A stretch of 32,818 nt of DNA from Pseudomonadota bacterium (GCA_023433585.1 JAEZCL010000201.1:1-32818), one strand, 5' to 3'. Shown: positions 8,006-16,946, counted from the first letter of the stretch. Program-made: numbers and translations. Notes: a model not told the origin generated them from the sequence alone.

Positions 8006-9133
8006 ATGGCCAAGGATGCAAGAGACGCCATACGCCGCCGGGCGGCGGAGCTGGGCTTCGACGTATGCCGCTTCGCCTCGGCGGCCGAGCCCTGGAGCGC
8101 GGGCGAACGGCTGGCCCATTTCGTGGGCCAGGGCCGTCACGGCGACATGGCCTGGATGGAGACGACGCTGGAGCGCCGCGCGCACCCCACCGCCATGTGG
8201 GCCGAAGCGCGCACGTCCATCGTCCTGGGCATGAACTACGGCCCCGATCATGATCCCCTGCCCGAGCTGGAGGACCGGTCGGCCGGATACATCTCGGTCT
8301 ATGCCCGCGGCGACGACTATCACGAACTGATAAAGGGGCGGCTCAAGCAGCTGGCCGGGATCATCGCCGCCCGATCCGGCGCGGACGTGAAGGTGTTCGT
8401 CGACACCGCCCCCCTGATGGAGAAGCCCCTGGCCCAGCGCGCGGGCCTGGGCTGGCAGGGCAAGCACACCAATCTGCTGAGCCGCGCGCACGGCAATTGG
8501 CTGTTTCTGGGCGTCATCCTGTCGGCGGCGGATTATGAGCCCGATCCGCCCGAGGACGAACATTGCGGATCGTGCCGGGCCTGTCTGGACGCCTGCCCGA
8601 CGGAGGCTTTCCCCACGCCGTTCCAGCTGGATGCGCGCCGCTGCCTGTCCTACCTGACCATCGAATACGCCGGACCCTGGCCCGAGGAATTCCGCGTGGC
8701 GGCGGGGTCGCGCATCTACGGGTGCGACGATTGTCTGGCGGTCTGTCCCTGGAACAAGTTCGCCCAAGGCTCGCGCGAGGCGCGGCTGCATGCGCGTGAC
8801 GCCCTGAAGGGGCCGCGCCTGGCCGATCTGGCGGTCCTGGACGATCCGGCCTTTCGGACCCTGTTCGCCAAGAGCCCGGTCAAGCGGATCGGGCGTGACC
8901 GCTTCGTGCGCAACGTGCTCTATGCGGCGGGCAACAGCGGCGATGCGGCCCTGATCCCCGTGGCGGAGCGGCTGCTGGACGATCCGGCCGCCGTGGTGCG
9001 CGGCGCGGCGGTCTGGGCACTGTCCCGGCTCAGCGCCCCGCTCGATTTCGCGGCGACGGCGGCGTCGCGGGCTGCGGCCGAAACGGATATGACGGTGCGC
9101 AAGGAATGGGCGGCGGCGCTGCGGCGCACCTGA
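8006..9133 (+). CDS. queG: Epoxyqueuosine reductase QueG
   Basis: Cobalamin-dependent iron-sulfur enzyme that catalyses the last step of queuosine synthesis in tRNA (epoxyqueuosine to queuosine at wobble position 34). The 375-residue protein has a DUF1730 domain with VDTAP (D134, the proposed catalytic Asp) and two [4Fe-4S] sites in the pattern CGSCRACLDACP (C187, C190, C193, C197) and CDDCLAVCP (C240, C243, C247). A C-terminal HEAT-like segment (about 300-370) completes it. The length is normal. It acts in the cytosol. Confidence 0.96.
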   Translation: MAKDARDAIRRRAAELGFDVCRFASAAEPWSAGERLAHFVGQGRHGDMAWMETTLERRAHPTAMWAEARTSIVLGMNYGPDHDPLPELEDRSAGYISVYARGDDYHELIKGRLKQLAGIIAARSGADVKVFVDTAPLMEKPLAQRAGLGWQGKHTNLLSRAHGNWLFLGVILSAADYEPDPPEDEHCGSCRACLDACPTEAFPTPFQLDARRCLSYLTIEYAGPWPEEFRVAAGSRIYGCDDCLAVCPWNKFAQGSREARLHARDALKGPRLADLAVLDDPAFRTLFAKSPVKRIGRDRFVRNVLYAAGNSGDAALIPVAERLLDDPAAVVRGAAVWALSRLSAPLDFAATAASRAAAETDMTVRKEWAAALRRT

Positions 9134-9154
9134 CCGAACCCGGTGGAGGAAAGA

Positions 9155-9856
9155 ATGGGCGGATCATCACGGACGGGGCTGTTGCTGAAGGTCGGCCTGG
9201 CCCTGGCCCTGGCGGCGCCGTTGCTGGCTTTCATCGCGGCCTTCGGCACGCGGGTCGGGATGATCGACTGGCGGCTGGGCTATGAGCAGCTGACGCTGGT
9301 GTGGAGCTGGCGGCTGGCCTGGGTCGGCGCGGGCGCGGCCCTGATGGTGCTGGTGCTCGCGCTCGGCGGCCTGAAGCGGCGCTGGCTCGTCGCCCTGGCC
9401 GCCGTTCTGGCGGCGGCGCCGACGCTGGGGCTGCACCTGATGCATCGCCAGGCGCTGGCGGCTCACCCTCCGGTGCACGAAGCGGCCAGCAACTGGGACG
9501 AGCCCCTGAGCTTCTCCGGCCTGATCCAGGACCAGCGCGCGCGCGCCGGAGCGGCGCCCCTGGCCTCGGCTCACGCGCAGACTTGCGGGGCGGCGGTCGC
9601 GGCGCCCACCCAGGTCGCGCCGGAGACCGGCGCCGAGGCCTTGCGTGCGGCGGGCTTCACCGTCGTCGGGACCGCCCCCTTCCGGGTGGAGGGAACGCGC
9701 GAGGGGTTCTGGTTCGGCTTCACCCATGACGCGGTGCTGCGCATCCGTCCGGGCCGCACGGACGTGCGCGTGTCCGGGCGCGAAGCCCGCCCCGACGGCG
9801 GCGAAGCCTGTCGCCTGGCCGGGATCATCAGCGAAAGGCTGCGCGCGGGCCGCTGA
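9155..9856 (+). CDS. DUF1499 family membrane protein
   Basis: A 233-residue protein of unknown function. Three hydrophobic segments lie in the first half (about residues 6-29, 49-70 and 73-92). A periplasmic or cytosolic DUF1499 domain fills the second half (recognised by AGFTVVGTAPFRVEGTREGF, then a VRIRP-like RIRPGRTDVRVSGRE pattern). The ATG at 9155 is chosen because GGAGG lies 5 bases before it; a GTG four codons upstream is inside that ribosome site. It follows queG by 21 bases and is probably co-transcribed. No function can be assigned from the neighbours. Confidence 0.8.
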   Translation: MGGSSRTGLLLKVGLALALAAPLLAFIAAFGTRVGMIDWRLGYEQLTLVWSWRLAWVGAGAALMVLVLALGGLKRRWLVALAAVLAAAPTLGLHLMHRQALAAHPPVHEAASNWDEPLSFSGLIQDQRARAGAAPLASAHAQTCGAAVAAPTQVAPETGAEALRAAGFTVVGTAPFRVEGTREGFWFGFTHDAVLRIRPGRTDVRVSGREARPDGGEACRLAGIISERLRAGR

Positions 9857-9898
9857 CCGTTCAGCAGAACGCCCGGGCGGCTTGCCCCCAAAGAACGC

Positions 9899-9933
9899 CG
9901 CCCGCCGGCCCTCGGGGGAAGGCGCGGCGGGCG
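9899..9933. terminator. Hairpin between the convergent DUF1499 and GH3 genes
   Basis: Perfect 9-bp inverted repeat (CGCCCGCCG at 9899-9907, CGGCGGGCG at 9925-9933). It overlaps a second possible stem (GGGCGGC at 9875-9881 with GCCGCCC at 9897-9903). It sits between two convergent stop codons, so a bidirectional terminator is the natural reading, though there are no T-runs on either side. Confidence 0.4.
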
Positions 9934-9944
9934 ACGGCGGCGGA

Positions 9945-12389
9945 TCAGGGCGCCGTCACCGTCAGGGTGGCGGCGCGCAGCTGCGCCGCGTTCGGCCCGG
10001 CTTCGATGGTGAAGGTTCCCGGCTCCACCACCCGCCGCATCTCCAGATTCCACAGCGACAGCGCGGTCTCGCCCAGGTCGAAGGTCAAGGTGCGCGTTTC
10101 TCCGGGCTGCAGGGTCACGCGCTCGAACGCCTTCAGTTCACGCACCGGCCGTGTGATCGAGGCGTGGTCGTCACGCACATAGACCTGGACCACCTCGTCT
10201 CCCGCCCGGTCGCCGATGTTGGTGACGTCCACCTGCACCTGGGCCGTTTCGCCCGCACGGATGGTCGGATTGACCAGGCGCGGCTCGGAGATGTCGAAGG
10301 TGGTGTAGCTGAGCCCGAAGCCGAACGGCAGCAGCGGGCTGATGTCGTCCAGCAGGTAGCCGCGGCGCGCAGTCGGCTTGTGGTTGTAGAACACCGGCAG
10401 GTGCCCCGCCGAACGGGCGAAGGTCACCGGCAGGCGGCCGCCGGGATTGACCCGCCCGAACAGCACGTCGGCGGCGGCGTTCCCCGTCTCCTGGCCCAGA
10501 TACCAGCCTTCGATCACCGCGTCGGCGTTCTCGAGCAGTTCCTGGATCGCCAGAGGACGGCCGTTGAGCAGCAGCACCACGGTCGGCTTGTCCAGGGCGA
10601 ATATCTGCCGGGCCAGGTCCATCTGGCGACCGAACAGCTCCAGCGTCGGACGGTCGCCCAGGTGGGTCTCGGCCCAGCCCTCGCGGCTGAGCTGCTCGTT
10701 CTCGCCCAGCACCATCAGAACCACGTCGGCGCCGCGGGCGGCCTCGACCGCCTCGGCGATCAGACGGTCGTTGATCTCGTCCGAGACCGGATCGACCTCG
10801 TCGGCGGCCCATTCGCGGCTCTCGGTCAGGCGCACGCCTTCCGAATAGACCACGTTGAATGCGCCGCTGCGCTCGGCTTCGCCCTCGAGGCCCTCCAGCA
10901 CGCTGACTACATGACGGGGAATGTCGCTGTAGCCGCCGATGGGGGTGTCCACCGCATGGGCGCCGAGCACCGCCAGGGTTCCGATGCGGTCGGCGTCGAA
11001 CGGCAGGGCTCCGTTGTTGGACAGCAGCACCATGGCCCGCTGGGCCGCCTCGCGGGCCAGGGCGACGGCGTCCGGCGTGGCCGTCAGACCCTCGGCCGCG
11101 TCGGCGTCCACATAGGGATTCTCGAACAGGCCGGCCAGGAACTTCAGGCGCAGGATGCGGCGCACCGCGTCATCCACCGCCGCTTCGGAAACCCGGCCCT
11201 CGCGGACCAGGTCGACCAGGTGGGCGTAGCCGTCGGGATCGGGCAATTCGATGTCGACCGTGGCGTCCATCGCCCGCACCGCCGCATCCTCGATGCTGTC
11301 AAACATCCGGTGCCGGCTGATCGTCTCACGGATGGCGAAGTAGTCGCTGACCACCACGCCCTGGAAGCCCCACTCCTCGCGCAGCACGTCGTTGAGCAGC
11401 CAGCGGTTCACATGGGACGGCAGCCCGTCGATCTCGTTGTAGGACGCCATCACCGACATCACCGGCAGCTCGGTCACCGCCCGCTCGAAGGCCGGGAAGA
11501 ACACTTCGCGCAGGGTGCGCTCGGAAATGTTGGACGGACCGACGTTGACCCCGTTCTCCGGCTCGCCGTGACCGGTCATGTGCTTGAGGGTCACGAACAC
11601 CCGCTCGCTCGCCAGCGGCAGGGTCTCGCCCTGGTAGCCGCGAATGGCGGCCAGGCCGATCTCGCTGACCAGATGCGGATCCTCGCCATAGGTCTCCTCG
11701 ATGCGGCCCCAGCGCGGATCACGGGCCACGTCCACCACCGGCGACAGCGCCAGATGAACACCGCGCGCGCGCATCTCGCGCGAGGCCACGTTGAAGACCC
11801 GCTCCACCAGGTCCGGGTCCCAGGTGCTGGCCAGGGCTATGGCCTGAGGGAAGCTGGTGGCGCCGCGCGCCGTGTAGCCGTGCAGGGCCTCCTCATGGAA
11901 GATGAGCGGGATGCCGAGACGGGTTTCCTCCACCGCCCAGCGCTGGGCGGCGTTGATGTATTCGGCCGTCTCGCGCTCGCTGCGGTTGACCGCGCCCTGG
12001 GAGGCGCCGGCCGCAGCCCCGCCCGTCGGATCATCAGCCCCCACGCCGCGCCGATCAGACGGCCGCGAAATCTGACCCAGGCCATGAGGATAGGCCTGGG
12101 ACGCCGCTTCGGGTGAGAAGTCGCCGTTCGCCGTCTGGATGTCCCCCTTGGACAGCCACACGCCCACCATCTGAGCCGCCTTTTCCTCCAGGGTCATGCG
12201 CGACAGCAAATCCTCGACCCGTTCGTCGACGGGACGCGAAGCGTCGCGGTAGGCCGGCGCCGCCTCCTGAAACGCCATTGCCGGCTGCATCGGCGTCAGC
12301 GCCATGGCGAAGGCCGCTCCGAAGGCCGCTAGGGTCCGCGCCGGGGCCTTCATCCCCCGGAATCGCTCCGGCCGGTCCAGTCTGCTCAT
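9945..12389 (-). CDS. Secreted GH3 beta-glycosidase (beta-xylosidase or beta-glucosidase, BglX-like)
   Basis: Exported glycoside hydrolase family 3 enzyme of 814 residues that removes terminal beta-D-xylose or beta-D-glucose from oligosaccharides. The N terminus carries a signal peptide (hydrophobic stretch about 19-34, likely cut after AMA at 37-39). The catalytic TIM barrel shows the KHMTGHG motif (269-275) and the nucleophile D349 in VVSDY. The GH3 C-terminal sandwich and a terminal fibronectin-III-like domain (about 700-800) follow. The start at 12389 has an AGGGAGG box 6 bases upstream; a second ATG at 12353 would give a shorter signal peptide. A longer frame from 12452 would start inside the operator and promoter. 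A XylR-type box in its promoter suggests xylose induction and therefore a xylosidase role, but the family alone does not decide the substrate. Confidence 0.92.
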   Translation of the reverse strand: MSRLDRPERFRGMKAPARTLAAFGAAFAMALTPMQPAMAFQEAAPAYRDASRPVDERVEDLLSRMTLEEKAAQMVGVWLSKGDIQTANGDFSPEAASQAYPHGLGQISRPSDRRGVGADDPTGGAAAGASQGAVNRSERETAEYINAAQRWAVEETRLGIPLIFHEEALHGYTARGATSFPQAIALASTWDPDLVERVFNVASREMRARGVHLALSPVVDVARDPRWGRIEETYGEDPHLVSEIGLAAIRGYQGETLPLASERVFVTLKHMTGHGEPENGVNVGPSNISERTLREVFFPAFERAVTELPVMSVMASYNEIDGLPSHVNRWLLNDVLREEWGFQGVVVSDYFAIRETISRHRMFDSIEDAAVRAMDATVDIELPDPDGYAHLVDLVREGRVSEAAVDDAVRRILRLKFLAGLFENPYVDADAAEGLTATPDAVALAREAAQRAMVLLSNNGALPFDADRIGTLAVLGAHAVDTPIGGYSDIPRHVVSVLEGLEGEAERSGAFNVVYSEGVRLTESREWAADEVDPVSDEINDRLIAEAVEAARGADVVLMVLGENEQLSREGWAETHLGDRPTLELFGRQMDLARQIFALDKPTVVLLLNGRPLAIQELLENADAVIEGWYLGQETGNAAADVLFGRVNPGGRLPVTFARSAGHLPVFYNHKPTARRGYLLDDISPLLPFGFGLSYTTFDISEPRLVNPTIRAGETAQVQVDVTNIGDRAGDEVVQVYVRDDHASITRPVRELKAFERVTLQPGETRTLTFDLGETALSLWNLEMRRVVEPGTFTIEAGPNAAQLRAATLTVTAP

Positions 12390-12434
12390 CGTCGTCCTCC
12401 CTGACGTCTCCGCCGGTTCATGAAGCGACCGGCA

Positions 12435-12448
12435 TGGTAGCGCTATCA
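12435..12448. promoter_or_regulatory. XylR-type operator in the GH3 promoter
   Basis: TGGTAGCGCTATCA is a 14-bp near-perfect palindrome with a central CG, the LacI-family pattern. It agrees, as far as I remember, with the Caulobacter XylR operator (TGGTAGCGCTACCA-like). It starts 3 bases after the predicted -10, so a bound repressor would cover the transcription start. Confidence 0.7.
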
Positions 12449-12451
12449 TCA

Positions 12452-12480
12452 TTTAGACGGCATGATTTCGCCACGGTCAA
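12452..12480 (-). promoter_or_regulatory. Core promoter of the GH3 gene
   Basis: On the minus strand TTGACC (12475-12480), a 17-base spacer and TCTAAA (12452-12457). The start codon is about 63 bases downstream of the -10. The remainder of the 12390-12595 gap must also hold the promoter of the divergent GntR gene, but I see no clear core for it. Confidence 0.6.
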
Positions 12481-12595
12481 CCAATGGTCTGATGATTGCA
12501 TGACGCGCCGTAACATCGCATAGCCCTTCTCACACATCGTCGGGGCGCGAGAGGCTCGCGCGGTGACGGCTCGTGACGGAGCGACGGCTTTACTC

Positions 12596-13348
12596 ATGGT
12601 TTCTAGACCCAGGCCAGATCAACGCATCGGCAAGCCGGCGCGCAGCCCCGCGCGCATCCACGGCGCCATCGCCCATGATTTGGGCGTGGCCATCGTCTCG
12701 GGCCGCTATCAGCCCGGCGAGGTGCTGCAGAACGAGATCGACTTCTCCGAGCAGCTTCAGGTGTCGCGCAGCGCCTATCGCGAGGCCATCCGCATCCTGG
12801 CGGCCAAGGGGCTGGTGGAGAGCCGGCCCAAGACGGGCACCCGCGTCAATCCGGCGGCCCGCTGGAACCTGCTGGACCCCGACGTGCTGGCCTGGTCGTT
12901 CGAATCCGAACCCAGTCCCTCCCTGGTCCAGGGCTTGTTCGAACTGAGACTCATCATCGAACCGGCCGCCGCCGCCCTGGCGGCGCAGCGGCGCAGCCCC
13001 GAACAGCTGACCCGCATGCGCGAGGCGCTGATGGCCATGGAGCGCCACGGCCTGAGCACCGAGGAAGGGCGCAGCGCCGACCGGGAGTTCCACGCCGTGA
13101 TCCTGGAGGCCACGGACAATCCGCCGCTCTACAGTCTGGCCAGCACCATCGGGGCCGGGGTGCGGTGGACGACGGTCTACAAGGAACGCAAGAAGGAGCT
13201 GCCGCGCGACCCCATGCCCGATCACTGGAAGGTGTTCGACGCCATCGCGGCGGGCGGCCCCGAGGCGGCGCGCGCGGCCATGGAGGAGTTGGTGGGCATG
13301 GCCCTGCGCGACACGGCGCGGGCGCTGGAGCGCGGCGCCGACGGCTGA
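12596..13348 (+). CDS. GntR/FadR-family transcriptional regulator
   Basis: A 250-residue regulator with an N-terminal winged helix of GntR type (about residues 22-87: IHGAIAHDLGVAIVSGRYQP, then SRSAYREAIRILAAKGLVES and TGTRVNP) and a C-terminal all-helical FCD ligand domain (about 105-240). Candidate metal or effector ligands are in DREFHAVILEATDN and the HWKVFDAI stretch. FadR-type regulators of this kind usually sense sugar acids. The ATG at 12596 fits typical family N termini but has a poor ribosome site; GTG at 12563, 9 bases after GAGAGG, would add 11 residues. It lies 158 bases before xylD in the same direction, and the gap holds boxes that fit its family, so xylonate or 2-keto-3-deoxyxylonate is a reasonable inducer guess. 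Confidence 0.88.
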   Translation: MVSRPRPDQRIGKPARSPARIHGAIAHDLGVAIVSGRYQPGEVLQNEIDFSEQLQVSRSAYREAIRILAAKGLVESRPKTGTRVNPAARWNLLDPDVLAWSFESEPSPSLVQGLFELRLIIEPAAAALAAQRRSPEQLTRMREALMAMERHGLSTEEGRSADREFHAVILEATDNPPLYSLASTIGAGVRWTTVYKERKKELPRDPMPDHWKVFDAIAAGGPEAARAAMEELVGMALRDTARALERGADG

Positions 13349-13376
13349 GTCGCGAGCCTGCGGCTGACAAACCCTC

Positions 13377-13424
13377 TTGTCCGACATTTGATCGGCGTCT
13401 ATTTGTCCGACTAATAGTGGACAA
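13377..13424. promoter_or_regulatory. GntR/FadR-type operator pair and promoter of xylD
   Basis: Two copies of TTGTCCGAC[A/T] at 13377-13386 and 13403-13412, starting 26 bp apart, plus an inverted arm GGACAA at 13419-13424. Each copy fits the FadR-subfamily pattern GTM-N-KAC (GTC-C-GAC). A likely core promoter overlaps them: TTGATC (13388-13393), 17 bases, CTAATA (13411-13416). The second box covers the end of the spacer and the -10, so binding would block RNA polymerase. Confidence 0.65.
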
Positions 13425-13506
13425 GTTGGGATCACCCACAACCTCGTTCGCACCCTTCCGTGACCGCGCGGCGTCGCCGCGCCGGCTTCTCGACAGACAG
13501 GCCCGA

Positions 13507-15294
13507 ATGACCAAGCCCCTCCGTTCCCGCCGGTGGTTCGACGACCGGGATTATCCGGACCTGACGGCGCTGTATCTGGAGCGTTATCTCAACTACGGCC
13601 TGACGCTGGAGGAACTGCGCTCGGGCAAGCCGATCATCGGCATAGCCCAGACGGGCTCGGATTTGTCGCCGTGCAACCGGCACCACATCGAGCTGGCCAA
13701 GCGGGTGCGCGAGGGTGTCCGGGAGGCGGGCGGCATCGCCCTGGAATTCCCGGTGCATCCCATCCAGGAGACCGGCAAGCGCCCGACGGCGGGCCTGGAC
13801 CGCAACCTGGCCTACATGGGGCTGGTGGAGCTGCTCTACGGCTATCCCATCGACGGGGTGGTGCTGACCATCGGCTGCGACAAGACCACGCCCGCCTGCC
13901 TGATGGCGGCGGCCACCGTGGACATCCCGGCCATCGCCTTCTCCGTCGGGCCGATGCTGAACGGCTGGCATGAGGGCAAGCGGGTGGGCTCGGGCTCCAT
14001 CATCTGGACCGCGCGCGAGATGATGGCCAAAGGCGAACTGGACTACGAGGGCTTCATCGAACTGGTGGCCACCTCGGCGCCGTCGGCGGGCTATTGCAAC
14101 ACCATGGGCACGGCCTCGACCATGAACTGCCTGGCCGAGGCGCTGGGCATGAGCCTGCCCGGCTCGGCCGCCATTCCCGCCCCCTACCGCGAGCGAGGCC
14201 AGGAGGCCTACCGCACGGGCCTGCGCATCGTTGAGATGGTGCGCGAGGACCTGAAGCCCTCCGCCATCCTGACTAAGGACGCGTTCCTCAACGCCATCGC
14301 CGTCAACTCGGCCATCGGCGGCTCCACCAACGCGGCGGTGCACCTGACCGCCCTGGCGCGCCACGCCGGGATCGACCTGCCGCTCAAGACCTGGGAGAGC
14401 CACGGCCACGCGGTGCCGCTGCTGGTCAATCTGCAGCCCGCCGGCGCCTATCTGGGCGAGGACTTCCACCAGGCCGGCGGCGTGCCCGCCGTGGTCAATC
14501 AATTGATGGGCCAGGGCCTGATCCGCGAGGGCGCCCTGACGGTCAACGGCAGCAGCATCGGCGAGAACTGCCGGGGCGCGCGCATCGTGCTGGACGACGT
14601 GATCCGGCCCTTCGAGCGCCCGCTCGCGTCCCATGCGGGCTTCCTGATCCTGTCGGGCAACCTGTTCGATTCGGCGGTGATGAAGACCAGCGTCATCTCG
14701 CCCGAGTTCCGCGAACGCTACCTGTCGGATCCGGACGATCCGGACGCCTTCGAGGGTTCGGCCGTGGTGTTCGACGGGCCGGAGGACTATCACCACCGCA
14801 TCGACGATCCGGCGACGGGCATCGACGAACGCTCGATCCTGGTGATGCGCGGCTCCGGCGCCGTCGGCCATCCAGGCGCGGCCGAAGTGGTCAACATGCG
14901 CCCGCCCGCCCACCTGATTAAACAGGGGATCACCGCCCTGCCCTGCATCGGCGACGGGCGCCAGTCCGGCACCTCGGGCAGTCCGTCGATCCTGCACGCC
15001 TCGCCCGAGGCGGCGGCCGGCGGAACCATCGCCGTGCTGAAGACCGGCGACCGCATCCGCGTGGATCTGAAGACCTCCACCGTCACCCTCATGGCTCCCG
15101 ACGCGGAGATCGCCGAACGCAAGGCGGCGCTGGAAGCCGAGGGCGGCTACGCCTATCCCGCAGCCCAGACCCCGTGGCAGGAGATCCAGCGGGGCCTCAC
15201 CGGCCAGCTCGAGACCGGCGCGACCCTCGAGCCGGCCGTCAAATATCATCGCATCGTCGACACCATCGCCGACGCGCCGAGGCACAATCACTGA
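13507..15294 (+). CDS. xylD: D-xylonate dehydratase (IlvD/Edd family)
   Basis: Iron-sulfur dehydratase converting D-xylonate to 2-keto-3-deoxy-D-xylonate, the third Weimberg step, in the cytosol. The 595-residue protein has three conserved cysteines placed as cluster ligands: C56 (SPCNR), C124 (GCDKTTP, with K126) and C197 (CNTMGTAST). Both ends match what I recall of Caulobacter XylD: the start pattern RSRRWFD...ELRSGKPIIGIAQTGSD and the ending AVKYHRIV...PRHNH. L-Arabinonate or another sugar-acid dehydratase activity is possible, as the family is promiscuous. The start is the first ATG after the GntR boxes; the ribosome site is weak. The GH35 gene follows after 17 bases. Unlike in Caulobacter, where xylD is the last gene of xylXABCD, it is here separated and on the opposite strand. 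Confidence 0.88.
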   Translation: MTKPLRSRRWFDDRDYPDLTALYLERYLNYGLTLEELRSGKPIIGIAQTGSDLSPCNRHHIELAKRVREGVREAGGIALEFPVHPIQETGKRPTAGLDRNLAYMGLVELLYGYPIDGVVLTIGCDKTTPACLMAAATVDIPAIAFSVGPMLNGWHEGKRVGSGSIIWTAREMMAKGELDYEGFIELVATSAPSAGYCNTMGTASTMNCLAEALGMSLPGSAAIPAPYRERGQEAYRTGLRIVEMVREDLKPSAILTKDAFLNAIAVNSAIGGSTNAAVHLTALARHAGIDLPLKTWESHGHAVPLLVNLQPAGAYLGEDFHQAGGVPAVVNQLMGQGLIREGALTVNGSSIGENCRGARIVLDDVIRPFERPLASHAGFLILSGNLFDSAVMKTSVISPEFRERYLSDPDDPDAFEGSAVVFDGPEDYHHRIDDPATGIDERSILVMRGSGAVGHPGAAEVVNMRPPAHLIKQGITALPCIGDGRQSGTSGSPSILHASPEAAAGGTIAVLKTGDRIRVDLKTSTVTLMAPDAEIAERKAALEAEGGYAYPAAQTPWQEIQRGLTGQLETGATLEPAVKYHRIVDTIADAPRHNH

Positions 15295-15311
15295 CGCGGA
15301 AGGAGCCGCCG

Positions 15312-16946
15312 ATGACTCCCGTCCGCCTCATGGCCGCCGCCCTGGCGCTTCTGCTCCTGCTGACGGCCGGGCCCTCCACGGCCCAGACGCCGCACCTGCG
15401 GGACCACGGGACGACGCGGCAACTGATCGTGGACGGGGCGCCGTTCCTGATGCTGGGCGGGGAGTTGGGCAATTCCGCCGCCGCGGACCTCGATCACCTG
15501 TCCGCACAATGGACGACGCTTCAGACGCTGAATCTGAACACGGTGCTGGCGCCGGTCTATTGGGAATCCATCGAGCCCGAGGAGGGCCGCTTCGACTTCA
15601 CCCTGGTCGACGGCCTGATCGAACAGGCGCGCGCCCACGACATGCGGCTGGTGCTGCTGTGGTTCGGAAGCTGGAAGAACAGCATGTCCAGCTATGTCCC
15701 GGCCTGGGTGAAACGCGACCAGGCCCGCTTTCCCCGCGCCCGCTCGGCCAGCGGGGAGGCGCAGGAGATTCTGAGCCCGTTCAGCACCGAAAACATGCAG
15801 GCCGACCGCCGCGCCTTCGCCGCCCTGATGCGCCGGCTGGCCCGCACCGACCCCGGGCACACCGTCCTCATGGTGCAGGTGGAGAACGAGATCGGCATGC
15901 TGCCGGACGCCCGCGACCATTCGGCCGAGGCGGACGCCGCCTTCCACGCTCCGGTTCCGCGCGAGTTGCTGGATCATCTGGACCGGAACCGCGAACGGCT
16001 GGACCCGCGCCTGGACGCCCTGTGGCGCGCTCAAGCAACGCCGATGAGCGGAACGTGGTCCGAGGTGTTCGGCCCCGGCGACGTAACCGAAGAGGTGTTC
16101 ATGGCCTGGGCCTTCGGCCGATATGTGGAGGCGGTCGCGGCGGCCGGGCGGGCCGAGCACGACCTGCCGATGTTCGTCAACGCGGCCCTGAACGACGCGG
16201 GGGTGCGGCCCCGCGGCTATCCCAGCGCGGGGCCGCTGCCGCACCTGTTCGACGTGTGGAAGGCGGCGGCGCCGTCCATCGACTTCCTGGCGCCGGACAT
16301 CTATCGGCCCAATTTCGTCCAGCGCATCAGCGAGTTCCGCCGGGCCGACAATCCCCTGTTCATCCCCGAGGCCAACCGCGCCGGGCGGCCCGAGGCGGGC
16401 GCGGACGCCCTGTGGGCCGTCGGCGCCATGGACGCCATGGGCTTCAGCCCCTTCGCCATCGAGAACGCCGCGCCTGACGACCCGATGGGCGGGACCTATG
16501 CCCGGCTGGCGGAGCTGGCGCCCCTGATCCTGGCGCACCAGGGCCAGGGGACCATGACCGGCTTCCGCGCGCCGGTGGACGCCGGGGGCGAGGTGGACGA
16601 TTCCCCGGCGCACGTGACCCTGGGCGATTTCGTCTTCACCGTCGCCTTCGTCGACCCGTGGACGCCGCGCGACCGGCAGAATACGGCCGCACACGGCGGC
16701 CTGCTGATTCAGCTGAGCGACGAGGAATTCCTGGCGGTCGGAACCGGCGTCACCCTGACCTTCGCCTCGGCCCACGATCCGGCCCTGCGCGTCGGCATCG
16801 AGAGCATCGACGAGGGCCGCTTCATCGACGGGGAATGGCGCGCGGGCCGACGTCTGAACGGCGACGAGAACCACCAGGGCCGCCACCTGCGCCTGCCGCC
16901 GGGCGAGGTGGGGATTCAGCGGCTGCAGCTCTACACCTACCGCTAG
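15312..16946 (+). CDS. Secreted GH35/DUF5597 beta-galactosidase
   Basis: A 544-residue exported glycosidase related to the GH35 beta-galactosidases with a C-terminal DUF5597 domain. The signal peptide covers residues 1-25 (hydrophobic core 6-19, cut near STAQ). The TIM barrel shows VLAPVYWESIEPEEGRFDF (79-97), the probable acid/base E193 in QVENEIG, and the probable nucleophile E353 in FIPEANR. The C-terminal beta domain spans about 440-540. A characterised relative, Bgl35A of Cellvibrio japonicus, removes galactose from xyloglucan side chains; that substrate would fit this locus, but it is an inference. GGAAGGAG lies 6 bases before the ATG. It is co-directional with xylD at 17 bases, so probably one operon under the GntR boxes. 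Confidence 0.87.
   Translation: MTPVRLMAAALALLLLLTAGPSTAQTPHLRDHGTTRQLIVDGAPFLMLGGELGNSAAADLDHLSAQWTTLQTLNLNTVLAPVYWESIEPEEGRFDFTLVDGLIEQARAHDMRLVLLWFGSWKNSMSSYVPAWVKRDQARFPRARSASGEAQEILSPFSTENMQADRRAFAALMRRLARTDPGHTVLMVQVENEIGMLPDARDHSAEADAAFHAPVPRELLDHLDRNRERLDPRLDALWRAQATPMSGTWSEVFGPGDVTEEVFMAWAFGRYVEAVAAAGRAEHDLPMFVNAALNDAGVRPRGYPSAGPLPHLFDVWKAAAPSIDFLAPDIYRPNFVQRISEFRRADNPLFIPEANRAGRPEAGADALWAVGAMDAMGFSPFAIENAAPDDPMGGTYARLAELAPLILAHQGQGTMTGFRAPVDAGGEVDDSPAHVTLGDFVFTVAFVDPWTPRDRQNTAAHGGLLIQLSDEEFLAVGTGVTLTFASAHDPALRVGIESIDEGRFIDGEWRAGRRLNGDENHQGRHLRLPPGEVGIQRLQLYTYR

Noticed and set aside
9645..12116. An 823-codon plus-strand frame opposite the GH3 gene.
   Set aside because: It is a GC-driven shadow of a clear GH3 enzyme, rich in His/Gln/Arg/Gly, without motifs or a ribosome site.
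13165..13506. An upstream in-frame extension of xylD giving a 709-residue protein.
   Set aside because: The extra part overlaps the GntR gene in another frame and would translate the operator and promoter region. XylD family members start near the ATG at 13507.
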